In this document: positions 23,601 through 38,118 of the stretch, piece by piece
Position numbering within the stretch: position 1 is the stretch's first letter
Layout of the letters: each line of letters opens with the position of its first letter
Source: Daphnia carinata
Lineage: Eukaryota > Arthropoda > Branchiopoda > Diplostraca > Daphniidae
Reading direction: 5' to 3'
Length of the DNA: 64,000 nt
NCBI RefSeq assembly: GCF_022539665.2
Contig: NC_081333.1
Coordinates: forward strand, 12,150,971 to 12,214,970
Position numbers and translations under genes: made by a program
Notes under the pieces: model-generated
The model's input: only the letters and a program-made list of their open reading frames with translations
Told to the model about the DNA's origin: nothing
Databases searched by the model: none

Positions 23601-25426
23601 ATTTGAAATTCGCAGAAATTCGACTACGCACACGAACCTTAAAAAAAAAAAATGCAAATAACGAAAAAATTATCTTTCTTTGCTTTTCCCCTTTTTTTTG
23701 TTGGAAAATCTCGTGAAGAGGACACGCCAAAATTCAAACAACCCCGCGCCGAAAAAAAAAAATTAATTATTAATGTATGCACCCGCACAGCACATGCGTG
23801 TTTCAGTTTTCATTTCACTATCAAACGCTCCAATGCCGACCATATTCAGCATTCGACCGAAAAGGAAGGGAAAAAAAACACACAAAAACATCCCCGAATT
23901 CTTTTCGCTATTCGAGGGAAATTGCATTTTTTTTTTCTCGAGTCAAACGTCCCGCGTGACTCCCGCTTTCTTTTTCTTTTAATTTTTTTTTTTCAAAGCC
24001 AGTTGTTCTTTCGCCCCTCCTCGCGCTTGATTCAATTTTTGTTCGAAACGTATCGGTGCCTATTTAGGGAGGACGCGGTGTGTAATTGCGGGATCGACCG
24101 AGATGTCTAACACGACAGACGGGAGAGATTGTATAGCTCCCTGTAGTTGTTGTCATTCTTCTCTTTTTCTTTTTTTTTTCCTCCTTACATACCCAATGTT
24201 TTGTATTTAAAACACACACAGAACCATTATCTCGTAGAAAAAAAAAACTCGTCCCTCTTTACATTTTTCGTGATTATTATCCGCCAACTATAAAAACGCC
24301 GATCCGTTACATTATCGCGGGTGGGCGAGCTAGCAACAGCGTTGCCTAAAAAACTTTTGTAAAAAACACGTTTCCTTCTTTGTTCAAGCGAGAGATTTAA
24401 AAAGAAAAAAGTTCAAATAGACCGCGTCCGCCCTCCCCAAAGTACACACTCGATGACGTCGTCTGCATAGAGAGGCTTGTATATCATGCACCTTTGTTAT
24501 GCGACACACACACAAATCCCGTGTGCGTTTAAACGATAAGCGTGTAATTTAAACGGCCCGCGGGACAACAAAAATGGGGAAGGACCAGCCTGGTTTCCAC
24601 CTGTAGTTTATTTTGTTGTTTTTTTCCACGATGTTATATAGCACCCCCTTATAGCTCTCGAGATAAGATTGAAAAAGATAAATTCGTCCAGCGATTGGAG
24701 AAATCCCGCACGGCCCTGTTGGTCATCTTTTGAAGCGTCCCGCTATTTGCTTTTTTCAAACGAGATTGCGTTAAAAACTAGTACTCTACATTCATTTTAA
24801 GTCTCGTGAAAAATGTATCCAACAACTATCGTGAATGTTTCCTTTTTCTACCCGTCTTCTCTTATATATATCTATGGAAATCTGGAACAATGTCACGGAT
24901 TCGTTCGTGGCCTGCGGGATACGGCGGGCTGTACATTAACGGACACGTTTTATTTTTTATTTTCAAAAGGCCTAGTGGGTCGTGTTTGTGCCGATGATGT
25001 GGCAAACCTTTTCGTGCAATTCACGTGGATTCACATCGATCTCTTTCGTCGAAAGACAATGAACGCAAAGAACAAGAACAAAAGAAATAGAAGGGAACGA
25101 TGTATAGCAGACGACCCTGGTCCATTGTTTGTCTTCAGGTCGTGCAAAAGGTAGGAAAACAAAACTCGTTTCTCTTTATCCAAACTCTTTTGGGATGTTG
25201 TTTCTCGTTCAAGAATTCGTGACACGTTCAAAAGAGGAATCATTGGCGTTTTTTTTTTAGCGTGAAACATTCGAAAAAAAAAGAAATGGTGGCATACCGA
25301 TAGGAAGAGCAGAACCATCAAGCAGCGTGTGGTGTTTCCGGTCCTCGTCGTCCCAGAGGCGACGTCATTCACGCTCGATTCATGCAGCCGACGTCCAGCC
25401 TCGACGTTGTCCATCTTGTCGTCCAT
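11374..25426 (-). CDS. NGFR: p75 neurotrophin receptor-like TNFR-superfamily death-domain receptor
   Basis: Six coding exons, in transcript order: 25426-25298, 20313-19596, 12870-12736, 12355-11987, 11882-11769 and 11654-11374. They give 581 residues with matching phase at every junction. Residues about 35-55 form a signal peptide (CLMVLLFLS joined to AFIGG), after an unusually long N-region. TNFR cysteine-rich repeats occupy about 67-282. The transmembrane segment is 314-334, with VYCAILGAIVLG shared in pattern with vertebrate p75NTR. A Gly/Ser/His-rich juxtamembrane stretch runs from 335 to about 450. The death domain is about 465-545 (DWKALARDLG, then DSTVQNLV). The last residues are PISVV. 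In vertebrates this receptor binds neurotrophins at the surface and signals through the death domain in neurons. Orthology is well supported by the transmembrane plus death-domain pairing. Which ligand it binds here is unknown. Confidence 0.9.
11769..11882 (-). CDS. NGFR: p75NTR-like coding exon 5: start of the death domain
   Basis: Acceptor TTTGCTCCAG, donor GTATGT. It encodes ITQETRLREIC through DWKALARDLG, the first helices of the death domain, with the conserved Trp at residue 481. Confidence 0.9.
11987..12355 (-). CDS. NGFR: p75NTR-like coding exon 4: end of transmembrane helix and juxtamembrane region
   Basis: Acceptor ATCTTGGCAG, donor GTAAGT. Basic residues after the helix (KQWRLRKAANK) fit the positive-inside rule. 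The rest is low-complexity Gly, Ser and His, probably disordered, with no motif I recognise. The preceding intron is 380 bp and shows nothing else. Confidence 0.88.
12736..12870 (-). CDS. NGFR: p75NTR-like coding exon 3: stalk and first half of the transmembrane helix
   Basis: Acceptor CTTTCTTCAG, donor GTAAAT. It encodes a short stalk (DKDMGHPSRRV onward) and the start of the helix, NEGIISVYCAILGAIVLG. The helix is split by a phase-1 intron, and the next exon completes it with LLIYVVMKQW. Confidence 0.9.
12871..19595 (-). other. Intron 2 of the p75NTR-like gene (6.7 kb)
   Basis: No further exon is needed: flanking phases already match and the domain order is complete. The sequence is A/T-homopolymer rich. 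The open frames are low-complexity and show no domain. Confidence 0.65.
19596..20313 (-). CDS. NGFR: p75NTR-like coding exon 2: TNFR cysteine-rich repeats
   Basis: 718 bp, acceptor TTCATCAG and donor GTAAGA, ending in phase 1. Cysteine spacing matches p75NTR modules: a half CRD1 (LCTECPAGTGVARLC), CRD2 (KCEPCVSGETFSD onward), CRD3 and CRD4 (ending TPIQDTVCA). An acidic insert follows CRD1 (EEEQDDEVVEE) and about 45 residues lie between CRD2 and CRD3. Potential N-glycosylation sites occur at NVT and NAT. Confidence 0.9.
20314..25297 (-). other. Intron 1 of the p75NTR-like gene (5.0 kb)
   Basis: It separates the signal-peptide exon from the cysteine-rich exon. It holds a CA repeat at 20992-21014 and many homopolymers. 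No exon was recognised. Confidence 0.6.
20992..21014. repeat. (CA)n microsatellite
   Basis: About eleven CA units within intron 1 of the receptor gene. Confidence 0.9.
25298..25426 (-). CDS. NGFR: p75NTR-like coding exon 1: start codon and signal peptide
   Basis: 43 codons ending in phase 0 at a GTATGC donor. The ATG at 25426 is the first in an open frame that continues upstream without a visible stop, so a start further upstream or M5 remains possible. The hydrophobic core CLMVLLFLS is completed by the next exon. Confidence 0.75.
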
Positions 25427-25918
25427 GTGATCAATGTACTTTTGTTTGTTTTCTTTGCTTTGTTAATTTTTTTTTTTCGTTCTGAAACGTTTTGGCGTTG
25501 GCCGCTATGTTTTTTTCAAATGTATCCCATGAGAGAAAAGTGCGTTCACAACAGTCGGATTTTGTTTATCGTTAGGCACAACAACACAACACGGCACTAG
25601 AAACTGCTTACAAAATTCAGTTGTTGTTTTTTCCCAACACACACTCACACACACATCAAAACTCGTTCAGAAGAAGAAAAAAAAAAAACAACAAATTCCT
25701 TCTCTCTCCGAACAAAAAAAAAAACACAGAAACTTGGGAAACTGAGCAATGGCGGACAAACACGTCTGTGCTGGTCGGCAGCTAGACAAGCAACTGAACT
25801 TGACTGTTGGGCAAAAGGGACTGAAAAACAAGGCGGCGGCGGGCGGTGTTTCTCTCTCTGGCGGTATCCGCCACAAGTCTCTCTCTCTCTCTTTTCTTAT
25901 ATTCTTGGGGCCAGGCTA

Positions 25919-25938
25919 TGTGTGTGTGTGTGTGTGTG
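25919..25938. repeat. (TG)n microsatellite
   Basis: Ten uninterrupted TG units. Confidence 0.9.
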
Positions 25939-26040
25939 TATATGGCGGCACGACTCAAACACAAGGATAGGAGGGGAAGAGGAAGGGAGAGACCGACAGA
26001 CGAGGGGGACTTTGGTCGGGTGGTGGGGTCCCTTTTTTTT

Positions 26041-26060
26041 TCTCTCTCTCTCTCTCTCTC
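26041..26060. repeat. (TC)n microsatellite
   Basis: Ten uninterrupted TC units after a T run. A second, shorter TC tract lies near 26278. Confidence 0.9.
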
Positions 26061-29000
26061 TTTCTCCTTGTGTTCCAAAGTTTTTTACTGAAATTGGCCT
26101 TAGGCAAAAGGGGAAAAAAAAAAATGTGTATATATATATATAAAAGAAAGAAAAAAAAATCGTGGCCGGCTGCTGGGCCATGCCGCGTTTTCTTCTAAAC
26201 ACAGGGAAGAGCGTTCGAATAAGCGACCAAGGCCGGAGAAGAGCATTAAAAAGAATCAGAAAAGAAAAAAAAAGGGTCTCTCTCTCTCTCTCTTTCTTTA
26301 TTTTTTGAACACAAAAAAAAAAAAAAAAAATTGTAGAGGCCATCAAAGAAGGGGCTTGAAAAAGGGGAGGAGAACGGCCCGGTTTGATGGGCTTAGAGGA
26401 ATGAGCTGCTGGTACGGACAGTCGACACGGAAGAAGATTTTTTTTTTTGAAACCAACACGAAGGAGAAAAGAAGAAACGACAAAGAGTTTTTCAAGTGTG
26501 CCAAACTTGCAATGAATGAAGAACCAACTCTTTAATGTAAATCCCCTTTTTTATTTATTTTGTGTACCACTCACGGTGGCAACGATAGACAGCCAACAAC
26601 AATAGCGTTTTAGAAAAAAAAACGTGATGAATAACTGATGAATTGTGAACGCGTGAGTTTTTCGGATATCAATGATCCTTTTTAAAAAGAAATGAACCGA
26701 ACATGAGGCGGGAATAGAAAGATTGCGATCCTTTTTATTTTTATTAATTCAGATTTTTTTTTTTTTTTTTTTTGCTTCGTTCTTTGTGTGGCTCAATCAA
26801 AATGAGTCGACTAACATCTACACACCCGACGATTGTGACCCTTGAGGCGCAACGCGGTTTCAAACACAAACGGATGGAAGTCGAGAAAAGCGGCAAAGAG
26901 CCGAGTGCACCACACACAGAGAAAGAAGAAGAAGGCGGCCCGCCTCTGTGTCTCTCTTTATAGTCTCCCTTTCGTCTGTCCTTTCATCCACTTTTCTCAT
27001 TCACACCGACCTTCTTCTCTCTCTTTCTTTTTTGCTGCAGCTCAACTTCATTTTTTTTTGTTTCCCCTTTTTTCTGATTTTTCAATTTCTTTTTCTACCT
27101 GACAATCAAACATTTGTCGTTTTCCAGTGACTTTCTACTCGGGGAAATGGCGTTTTGTCACTAACACGACCGAGAACTGAACGACGCCATTTCAATTAGA
27201 CTCACGCGTCTCCGTGTGTTGGTTCACTGTCTGTCCCCGGGAAAAAGAAAAAAACCTTTTAACGTGTTTTTTTGCCGCAATAATAATCATCATAATAAAA
27301 GAAAAATAAGTTTGAGGTTCTATAGAAATTGTTGACTGCTTTAATAGACGGGCTATTGCACAAGGCGGCCGTTAAGATCGTTATCGATGCTGTTCTCGTT
27401 CTCTCTCCATGTCTGTTTGCCCAACGATGATGATGGAATGCTCATATCTGCCGCCCGTTTGCCGACTGATCATTTTTATATACGCTTGGCTTATTACGAC
27501 ATATGGCGGCGGCAAGTCACTCATTAGTTTTTATTTTATCCCGACCGGATTTTTTTTTTTTTTTTTTTTTAACCCGCAAACAAGAGTCTTTTTTTTTTGT
27601 TTTTTGCGGTTGGGATAAAGTATCAAACGAGTGAAACAGAGATGTGTACAAGAGATGTCCGGGGTGTATAAGATGTACGCCAAAAAGGGAACTGCCGCTC
27701 ACGCTGAGCCGAACATGGCGGCACGCAGAGAGGCAGCACAGCTCATCAAACAAGCAAACAAACATCTTGTTGTTGTGTCAAACGATTCGGAAATAGATAC
27801 ATCACACACAAAAAAAAGACGCAGGCATCTCTTTTCCTCGTGTAAATAGAGACATTTGACTGGCGTCGTTTTCATGATAGTTTGGTCCGATTTCCGAGTA
27901 TTATTTTTTTTTTTACTGTTCAAATTGATGGCTTGACATTTGAGGATGCACCACATGACTTGTCACATTCACCATTTTTTTTTTTTTTTTGCATTACACG
28001 AATGCTGTAGATGTGTGACGTGGCAATACGACCATTCTTCACGTCACTCACCATTTCTCGTGTGTGTGTGTTTTATTATTTAGCTGAAAGGCAGCTCCTT
28101 TGTTGTTTAGATATAGGCTCTTGCATGCACACCTTTTCGAATGAAGGTGTCAGCTTTAGCAACGGATTACCAAAGAACTTTACACCACACAACTAAAAAA
28201 AAAAAAAATACTTTGGCGGTTGTCCCTTTCGTCACATTTCCCTTTTTTCGACGCCCTTTTTCTTTTTGAAGAAAAAAAAATAGATATATTTTAATGTATC
28301 CGCTATATATAATTTTTTTTTTTTTTAAGTTCGACTGCGTTCAACATCCGCACCGAATTTATTATTATTACGAAGGGAGGACGAGGTTTATATCGTCAAC
28401 TTTTTCAGGCCAATAAAAAGGGGGGAAAAAAAAAGTCATCATCAGCTCCTTTTTTTTTATTATTATTATGAACAATATCACGAAAAAAAAAAAAAAAGAA
28501 AAAAGGGGATGCGTCATACCGGCGGCAATAAGTTTATAACGTCGGTCAGTCAACGCCGCCATTTCGCCATCGCCGCCTACCTTTTTTCCTTTTGAATCTG
28601 AAGGTGAAGGCGTTTGGGTTTAAAACAAAATGCAACCCAATAGCCTCCCATCATCTATATAGCGGCTACTTAACCGTTTTTCGGCGTGATTGAACGCTTT
28701 GTTGTTCTTTCTCGAGCAAAACCGATCATGTTGAACGAAAACGGACGCGGTCTAGTGGATAATAAGAAAAAAAAAACGAAAAGCTTTCAAAATAAGAATA
28801 CCGTGACTACACGAAGAACGAAAGACAAAGTTTAGAAAGATTTTCAAACGTTTTTCACGTTAAAAAAAAAAAAGAAGCCGACGATTACCTTAGAAAAAAA
28901 AAGTGGGCATACGCTGGCCTCCCCTTAAAAGCTAATGCAATGTTTGCAGGAGAGGCAAGTTGTCTGTAATTATAAAGTTATACAACACGGCGCTTCAAGA

Positions 29001-29535
29001 GAATTTTTCCGTTTTCGATGGGGCGTGTGTTTTTATGTAGGCCAACGAAATTTTAGTTTTATCATATAAATTTTTATTAAAAACACACTGGGGTCGTAAT
29101 TTCTCCATTTCTTTATTGTATCTCGAATTTCTTTTTCTTTTAACGCTCGCCGAATCAACACATTTCGAGTCAGGAGTCAAAATCTATCGAGACTGTGACG
29201 AATCGCGGTAGGTTGAAAAGTATAACGCAGAAATGTTTTTTTCTTTCTCTGCCCTACCCGTCACGAATTTGAGCGGTGAAAAAAAAAATAAAGGTAATAA
29301 GAAATGAAAGGTACTAGGTAGAAATATGTATATAATCACACAGCCCCGAAAAAAAAAAAATAGAAAGGTACAAAAGAAGAAAAAAAGGTTGTACCAAAAA
29401 AAATAAAACAGGTAAAGAAAAAAGGAAGAGGATCGAGACCTGAGGTGGTACGAGCACATGCAAGTGCAACGAAACCCCCTACTTAGACCGCAGCGTGAGA
29501 GGCAGAGGGTGTGAAGACTAGAACGGCGCTTTTAA

Positions 29536-29554
29536 TACACACACACACACACAC
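29536..29554. repeat. (AC)n microsatellite
   Basis: Nine AC units in gene-free DNA. Confidence 0.9.
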
Positions 29555-31556
29555 GCATTTTCATTTTTTTTTTTTTACATTTGAAGAAAACATTTTATTT
29601 TTTTTATTTTTACCTTTCTATCGGTTAATTAGGATTGGAATGTTTTCAGCCGCTGGCTTTTTTCTTTCGCGCGTATCTACCTGAGTTAAGCGTACTCTAT
29701 ACTTATTATTATTCCGTTCTTCTTTCAGATTTTCTTTGTAAACCGCCCAGCAGGTAACCCCCACACACCTTTAAGCTGGCCAGTAAGAAACTGATGTGCC
29801 GCTGAAAACACGAAAGCCTCGGCTCGATCGTGTTGTCGAGCTTGATTAGAAAGACCTCCATCATCGATGTTTTTTCCTTTTGATTTTGGTCAGGGCATTC
29901 ATTCGAACACGATCGACCGCGTAAATATCGAAGAAAATGCATTAGACTAGTCATGCAATTGTATACAGGATCTGCGCCAAACTTTCTAATTTGTTGATCT
30001 CTTCCTGATACATCGCCTTCTGGCTACAACTTCGGTTTAATAAGTAATAGCCTAGTAATTACCATTTGAATTATTCAAAAAAAAAAAAAAAAATAGAACC
30101 GGCTGTGTATTTGCCCATTAATCTTTTTTTTTTGTTGTGTGTTAGGGTCTTCCTTTCGTGTTATTGCCTCCGAAGTCCCATCATCATCATCATGTATATA
30201 ACTGTTGATATCAAAATATATTATAGATGTGGATGGGAGGAGATCGTATTTTTGTGCCCCTGCGTTAGAAAACATATTCACATTCATTACCCAACCTTTA
30301 AAAGACTGATGTATGTAATACGCGGCAGCGGGGCTCTGTCATCGCTCATGGAAAAGTTCCCCGAGAGCGAAACGTGTGAACACGAACCTCAACCGCCACA
30401 AACACGCTGCATAATTTAAAAATGATATTTTTTTTTTTTGTTCCTTTCGTTCCTAATATTACAACAAACATCTTTCAATACGAATAAAATGAACAGTTAT
30501 TCACATTTGAACACACGTTTTTTTTTTTTATGATGCATCCCACAATAACAACTGGAGGGAGAATTTTTAATAATTCTGTTCCCCCTCCTTTTCTTTTGGA
30601 AAAATAAAATGTCTGGGCTGTATATTTCAACGAACGGCTGCAACGGAAGAAGGGGGGACATACGTTGATGATAACTTGAATTCATTTTTTTTTTTTTGTC
30701 CCCCCCCCCCACAGTATTTTTATTGGACATACAATAACGTGTAATTTGTATCCAACGTCTTCTTCCGTTCGTTGTAAGCGCATCCCAGTGTGTCTCCTTT
30801 TCGTGTGTTTGGATGTGTTCCAAAACGTTGCGGTCATCACCGTTATTAGCGAAACTCGTTGTCGAGAGATTTCTGCGCATTTGAAATATTCTTGTTTTTT
30901 TTTTTTCTCGTGGAGCGTTTTCTTTTTACAAACGTAGACAATATTAAATGTCTAGTGCTGCATTCTATTGTTTTGCGGTGTCATTCCCACCAAAAACAGC
31001 AAAAAGGAAAGAGGTTAAATTTTATTTCTTCGAGCATAGCGACGTTATAGAAAATAATCAAGTTTTGCATCTTCGTAAAAGAAAAATATATACGCATACA
31101 TAATAAAAATTTTTTAATAAAAAATCCGGATAAGAAAGATTAGATTTTTTTTTACATGGAAGAATTCGCATTTTTTGAATATTGAATTCTTTCGTCATCT
31201 AAGGAACGACGGTGGAATTTATTCCGTCTGTCTCTCTTTCTCTTTCTCGGGTCATTATTTTCCCGCCCATTTATTCTCATTTTTTTTTTTCGTTTTAACT
31301 CGAGATAAAAAAAGTTCTTCGTCGCTATAGACTCGCCTTACTGCTATACTATCGCGTTATGGTAGTACATATATATACTAGATTTATATTCAAGACAGGA
31401 GCAACTGCAACATCATATCACAAGACAAAGGACGGAAAGCTATCGCGTTCCTTTCGGTTGTTTTTATTATTCAAAGCCGGTCTTTTTTTTTTTTTTTTTT
31501 TCTTTTTTAAACAATAATTATTTCCCTCTTCTTTTTTTCATTCTCTGTCGGACAGT

Positions 31557-31579
31557 GTCTCTCTCTCTCTCTCTCTCTC
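31557..31579. repeat. (TC)n microsatellite
   Basis: About eleven uninterrupted TC units. Confidence 0.9.
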
Positions 31580-33223
31580 CTGTTGCTCACACACAGAGTA
31601 CATGTACACGGGCTTGTGCCGCCGCCATAGCTCCTTTCTCCACGTCACAGTGCCCATGCATCATCCGAATGTTAATTACCTCAGACAGGGGAGTTAATAC
31701 ACGCCGCCTCCCGAGCCAACGTTACAGACAACACGAACGTATAAAATGTAAAGCATAAATAATATAGCGATGGAGTGTAGATCGCTGTCTCGAGATAAAA
31801 ATGTCCTATGGCGGATTAAATGGGGAATCGAGATTAATGGACCCGCACACAAAGCATCTACGCATATACTCTTCAATAGACGACGCCATAAATTCATCGT
31901 TTTATTTTTATTTTTCGTAATTATTTAAATGGAATGGAAAAAAAAAATGGGAAATAGAAAGCCTATTACATGAAGACAACCGCCGCCAACCGTTTGCTAT
32001 TGAATTAGAATCATAAAAATGTATGCGTCTGTTACGGTTGCCCGACGCCGCAATGAACGTCTGTTCGAATCCCAGACGAGACAGATGGGACTGGATCCCC
32101 CTCAAAAATACTTTCGTTTTACACACACACGGAGCTTGAACTCGACATTCCAGACATTTTTTTGTACAGCAAAGTTCGAGTTTCGGACAATAGGCCATTT
32201 CTTGTTCCGTTCACGGTTAATGTTACACCATCAGAGCAACCCCTCCTGTCTATTCTTTTGTATCCAGTAAGAAAAAAGAAAAAAAACTATCATCATCCGC
32301 TCTTTTCTTTGGCTCTTTAGAAGGCCGTGGTTGAAACTCGACAATGAAATCCGGTTTGAACTATTCGATGGACAAGAGAAATGTTTCCAGTAGAAAGGAA
32401 ACTTTAAAAAAAGAGAACCCCACACACTGACAGGCCTTCCTCCTCCTCCCCCCTTCGATGAAAGAACCGATGCGCAACTGGCCTACACCCCTCTGTTCAA
32501 TAGCTCTCATTTGAAACCGGGAGGGGGTCCTGTTCTCGCAGAGGGCAACAATCGGACAATAAAGACGTCACACGACTTCATACGGAAGAAAAAAAAATTA
32601 AATTAAGAGAAGCGGACACCCATGTGACCTGTGTGCTGATGGTACAGCAAAGCTAACTGCTACAATAGCGTCATCAAGAAAGAAAAAAATAGCTGCGTGG
32701 TTGTTGCGGTGCAACATGCCGTAAACCAGCAGACGGACATAACACGAAACATTACCAAAGAAGTCTTTCTTTTTCTCTCTTGCGGGTGAGGAAAGGCAAT
32801 AGAGGATGAGAGTGCTGTGTTTCTACTCTCACACCGCATTTCTAAATTATAGGTTGCAGCAGGGAAAAAAAAAAAGAAGGTCTTATCCAAAACAGGAAAT
32901 TATTACAAGCTCTTATCCTCCCTTCTCCCAAATTCTCAGTACAGCATGTCGTAATTGAACGTATGGCTCTTACACGACCTTACAGTGCTATTAGAGCTAA
33001 GTTGGTTTACGACTCTGTCTGTCCGACTTGTTGCTTTCATCGAGGCAACAACATTCTCCTGACATCTTGTGGAATAAAAAGAAGTGGGGGGGGGAGAATA
33101 GTAAAGGAATTAGGCAGAATTAAATATAGGAGAAAATAGGAAAATTGAGGATTGGATTTCCTGTATGATCCAGCAGTGTATTTTTTTGCGATGGACATAG
33201 GTTCACATTTCTAGCCAAAAAGG

Positions 33224-35920
<2,697 letters not shown>

Positions 35921-36941
35921 GTTTGCACTGGAGTTTAGGTCGGCTCTCCTGCTTACATGTGTACTAGCTGTCTGCTACGACTGCCATCATGCTACAGCAA
36001 TGGCTAGTATTTAACAGCAACCTTTTCTGACGCAACTGCATATTGTCATTGCATTTTTGCGCATGCAGTCAACTAATTAAACACGCAATTCTTGCTATCT
36101 CGATTAGTTACGTGCCTTATCTTTACCGTTCATTTTATTACAACTTAGTTGGAATATCGTGGCGTGAAAAAATGTACTAATGTTCAGCTTTATTGGTTCA
36201 AGCTTTAACAGGGAATGTTCAAATTCAAACGGCAAACTTTTACAGCTTTAGAAATTCCAAGCGACAGGCACCATAATTTCTGTAGTTAATTATTTTTGTA
36301 CCGGCAGAAGAATTAAAATTGATATTCTCGAAAATCAGCGAATTCAAATACTTCCACCATTAGTTGTTATTCTTGCATTCAGTTGGGAAACTTTTTAAAA
36401 CTTAAACTTCGTCCGCCAGGTGGTGAACGTCCTCGGTTTGAACAAAAATATTATTATTATTTGTTGCTTGTTCAAATCCAATCCCGTAATGGAATGAACG
36501 ATATTTTTTGGTTATAGTTTACTCTCTATAAAAAAATTCATACCTACTGATCTCTGGGGAGAAAAGTTAGACCAAAAGAAAGCAGAAATCGAATTTTTGA
36601 ACTGTAAAATGCAATTATAGACAATTAGATAAGCGCACGGGACTGGAAAGACTTGAAGGTAATGAAACTTCATTTTAACTAGGTTAATTATTTTATAGGG
36701 TTTGTCGCTGTCACCAGTGACATATTCCGTAATCAATGGCAAGAGGTCTTCGGTTCCAATAAGCATCGTGGGGAAAAATATTAACTGGACGTAAAACTTT
36801 ATTGAATTTCGAACCTATCCGGAATGAAACAGCGCGATTTGCGGCCCTATGAAGGAGAAGACAAAATGGGTCATCATACGCGAGAGATATCTTTAAATAG
36901 CAAACGTGATGGGTTGGCTGGGAACAACAAGAAACTCGATT
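35921..36941. other. KARS promoter and 5' UTR next to the NTHL1 3' UTR
   Basis: About 1 kb between two minus-strand genes, NTHL1 upstream and KARS downstream. No coding exon seen. The KARS promoter must lie in the left part; no TATA box or clear initiator could be assigned. Confidence 0.5.
36798..36803 (-). terminator. NTHL1: Probable NTHL1 poly(A) signal AATAAA
   Basis: AATAAA on the minus strand about 140 bases after the NTHL1 stop codon, a typical 3' UTR length for a compact gene. Confidence 0.45.
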
Positions 36942-38118
36942 TTAACGACTGACGTGAGATTTTCCAACTGGACAGAGATCCCTATTTAAGCATGTTCCAC
37001 AGTGAGGTTTAACAGGAGTGCAATGTTGCTGCCCAAAGCCAACCAACAAAACGTTGACTTCGTTCCACAGCGAACGAGGTAGCCAGTCTTCTAATTCTTT
37101 TTGGGTGCTTTCGGGGGTCTTAGTGGGCTGACGTGTCCACCCTAAACGATTTGCTATTCTATGAACATGCGTATCTACCCCTAGGAATGAAAACAAGATA
37201 TTTGCACGTAAAGTTTGTTTGACGTATTACAGTGACCATTACGTACCAATGCCGACTGTTTTGTCCCAACCAATATTGACAGTGAGAACAGCCATTTTTT
37301 GTCCTACTCCGGGAAGTTTGCATAATTCTTCTACACTTTCTGGAATATCACTGTTGTATTGCTCTGCCAAAATGGCTGCTGTTTTTTTAATATATGATGC
37401 CTTTTTCTAAATAATGACAGATATATTAGAATTTTTTAAAACACATGGATTATCTTTCTTATACCTTCCAAAATCCAACAGGATGGATCAAAGTTGCTAT
37501 AACATTTTCATCTGTATTAATGATATTTTCTATTGTGAGCCCATGCTTTCTTAATTTTTGCATGGCAGCAAAAGTTACTTGGTCTTTTGTTTGACTTGAC
37601 AACATGAGTGAAACCAGGACTTGAAATCGTTTAACCTGCAATTAAAATGTACAGTGAATGAGCCCAAAGTTTCTTGATAATAACCTGTAAAACCATACTT
37701 CCTGGGAGCTTTCTGCATCTGCACATTGCTCAGCACCCATATGATCAACTGGGGCATCTTTCTTTGTTCGCATTATTTGGATGTTTTTCAGAACAGTTTC
37801 CCAGTTCTCAGGCCTAATGGGTTCCTTTGTGACATTTTCTTCAACTGAAACAACAACTTTTTTCCTGGCTTTTTTTACTTTGACCTTTTCTTCCACTAAT
37901 TCGTTCACGTCGGTTTCTAGTTTTATTTTTAACGCTTTTTGTTTGATGAGATTCGAACGAGTTTGCCGTTTCGGCGAACATGCCATGTTGGAAGGAGCTG
38001 GCTGACATTCTTGTTTGGAGATAAAGTAGGTAGATTTAGCAGAACTCATTTCCATAACTGTAATAACATTAAAAGTGGCTATCTTGACGTGATTCACACG
38101 CGGCGAAAACAAAAACAT
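36942..38118 (-). CDS. NTHL1: Endonuclease III homologue (bifunctional DNA glycosylase/AP lyase)
   Basis: Four exons, in transcript order: 38118-37699, 37635-37465, 37406-37247 and 37180-36942. They give 329 residues (human about 304). The enzyme removes oxidised pyrimidines and nicks the abasic site in base excision repair, in nucleus and mitochondria. A basic N-terminal arm (about 45-100) precedes the core ([17 protein letters not shown]). The helix-hairpin-helix LPGVGQK carries the expected catalytic Lys234, and VDTHV carries Asp253. An iron-sulphur cluster motif closes the protein, C304-X6-C311-X2-C314-X5-C320. All catalytic and cluster residues are present. The start is uncertain between M1 and M22/M24; the first 21 residues have no acidic residue and could target mitochondria. 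KARS lies about 1 kb downstream on the same strand. Confidence 0.96.

Larger units (their letters stand above)
25427..33223. other. Intergenic region between the p75NTR-like gene and KARS
   Basis: No coding exon with a recognisable domain on either strand. It should include the 5' UTR and promoter of the receptor gene (right of 25426) and the KARS 3' UTR (left of 33224), but no boundary can be set. Present are TG, TC and CA microsatellites and poly(T)/poly(A) runs. Confidence 0.5.

Noticed and set aside
27631-27849. 72-codon plus-strand frame with Lys/Ala-rich helix-like sequence
   Set aside because: No domain, no flanking splice signals with matching phase, and no start context; not supported as a gene.
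32050-32085. tRNA B-box-like TGTTCGAATCCCAGAC
   Set aside because: The bases around the loop do not form a proper 5-bp T stem, and no matching A-box or acceptor stem was found.
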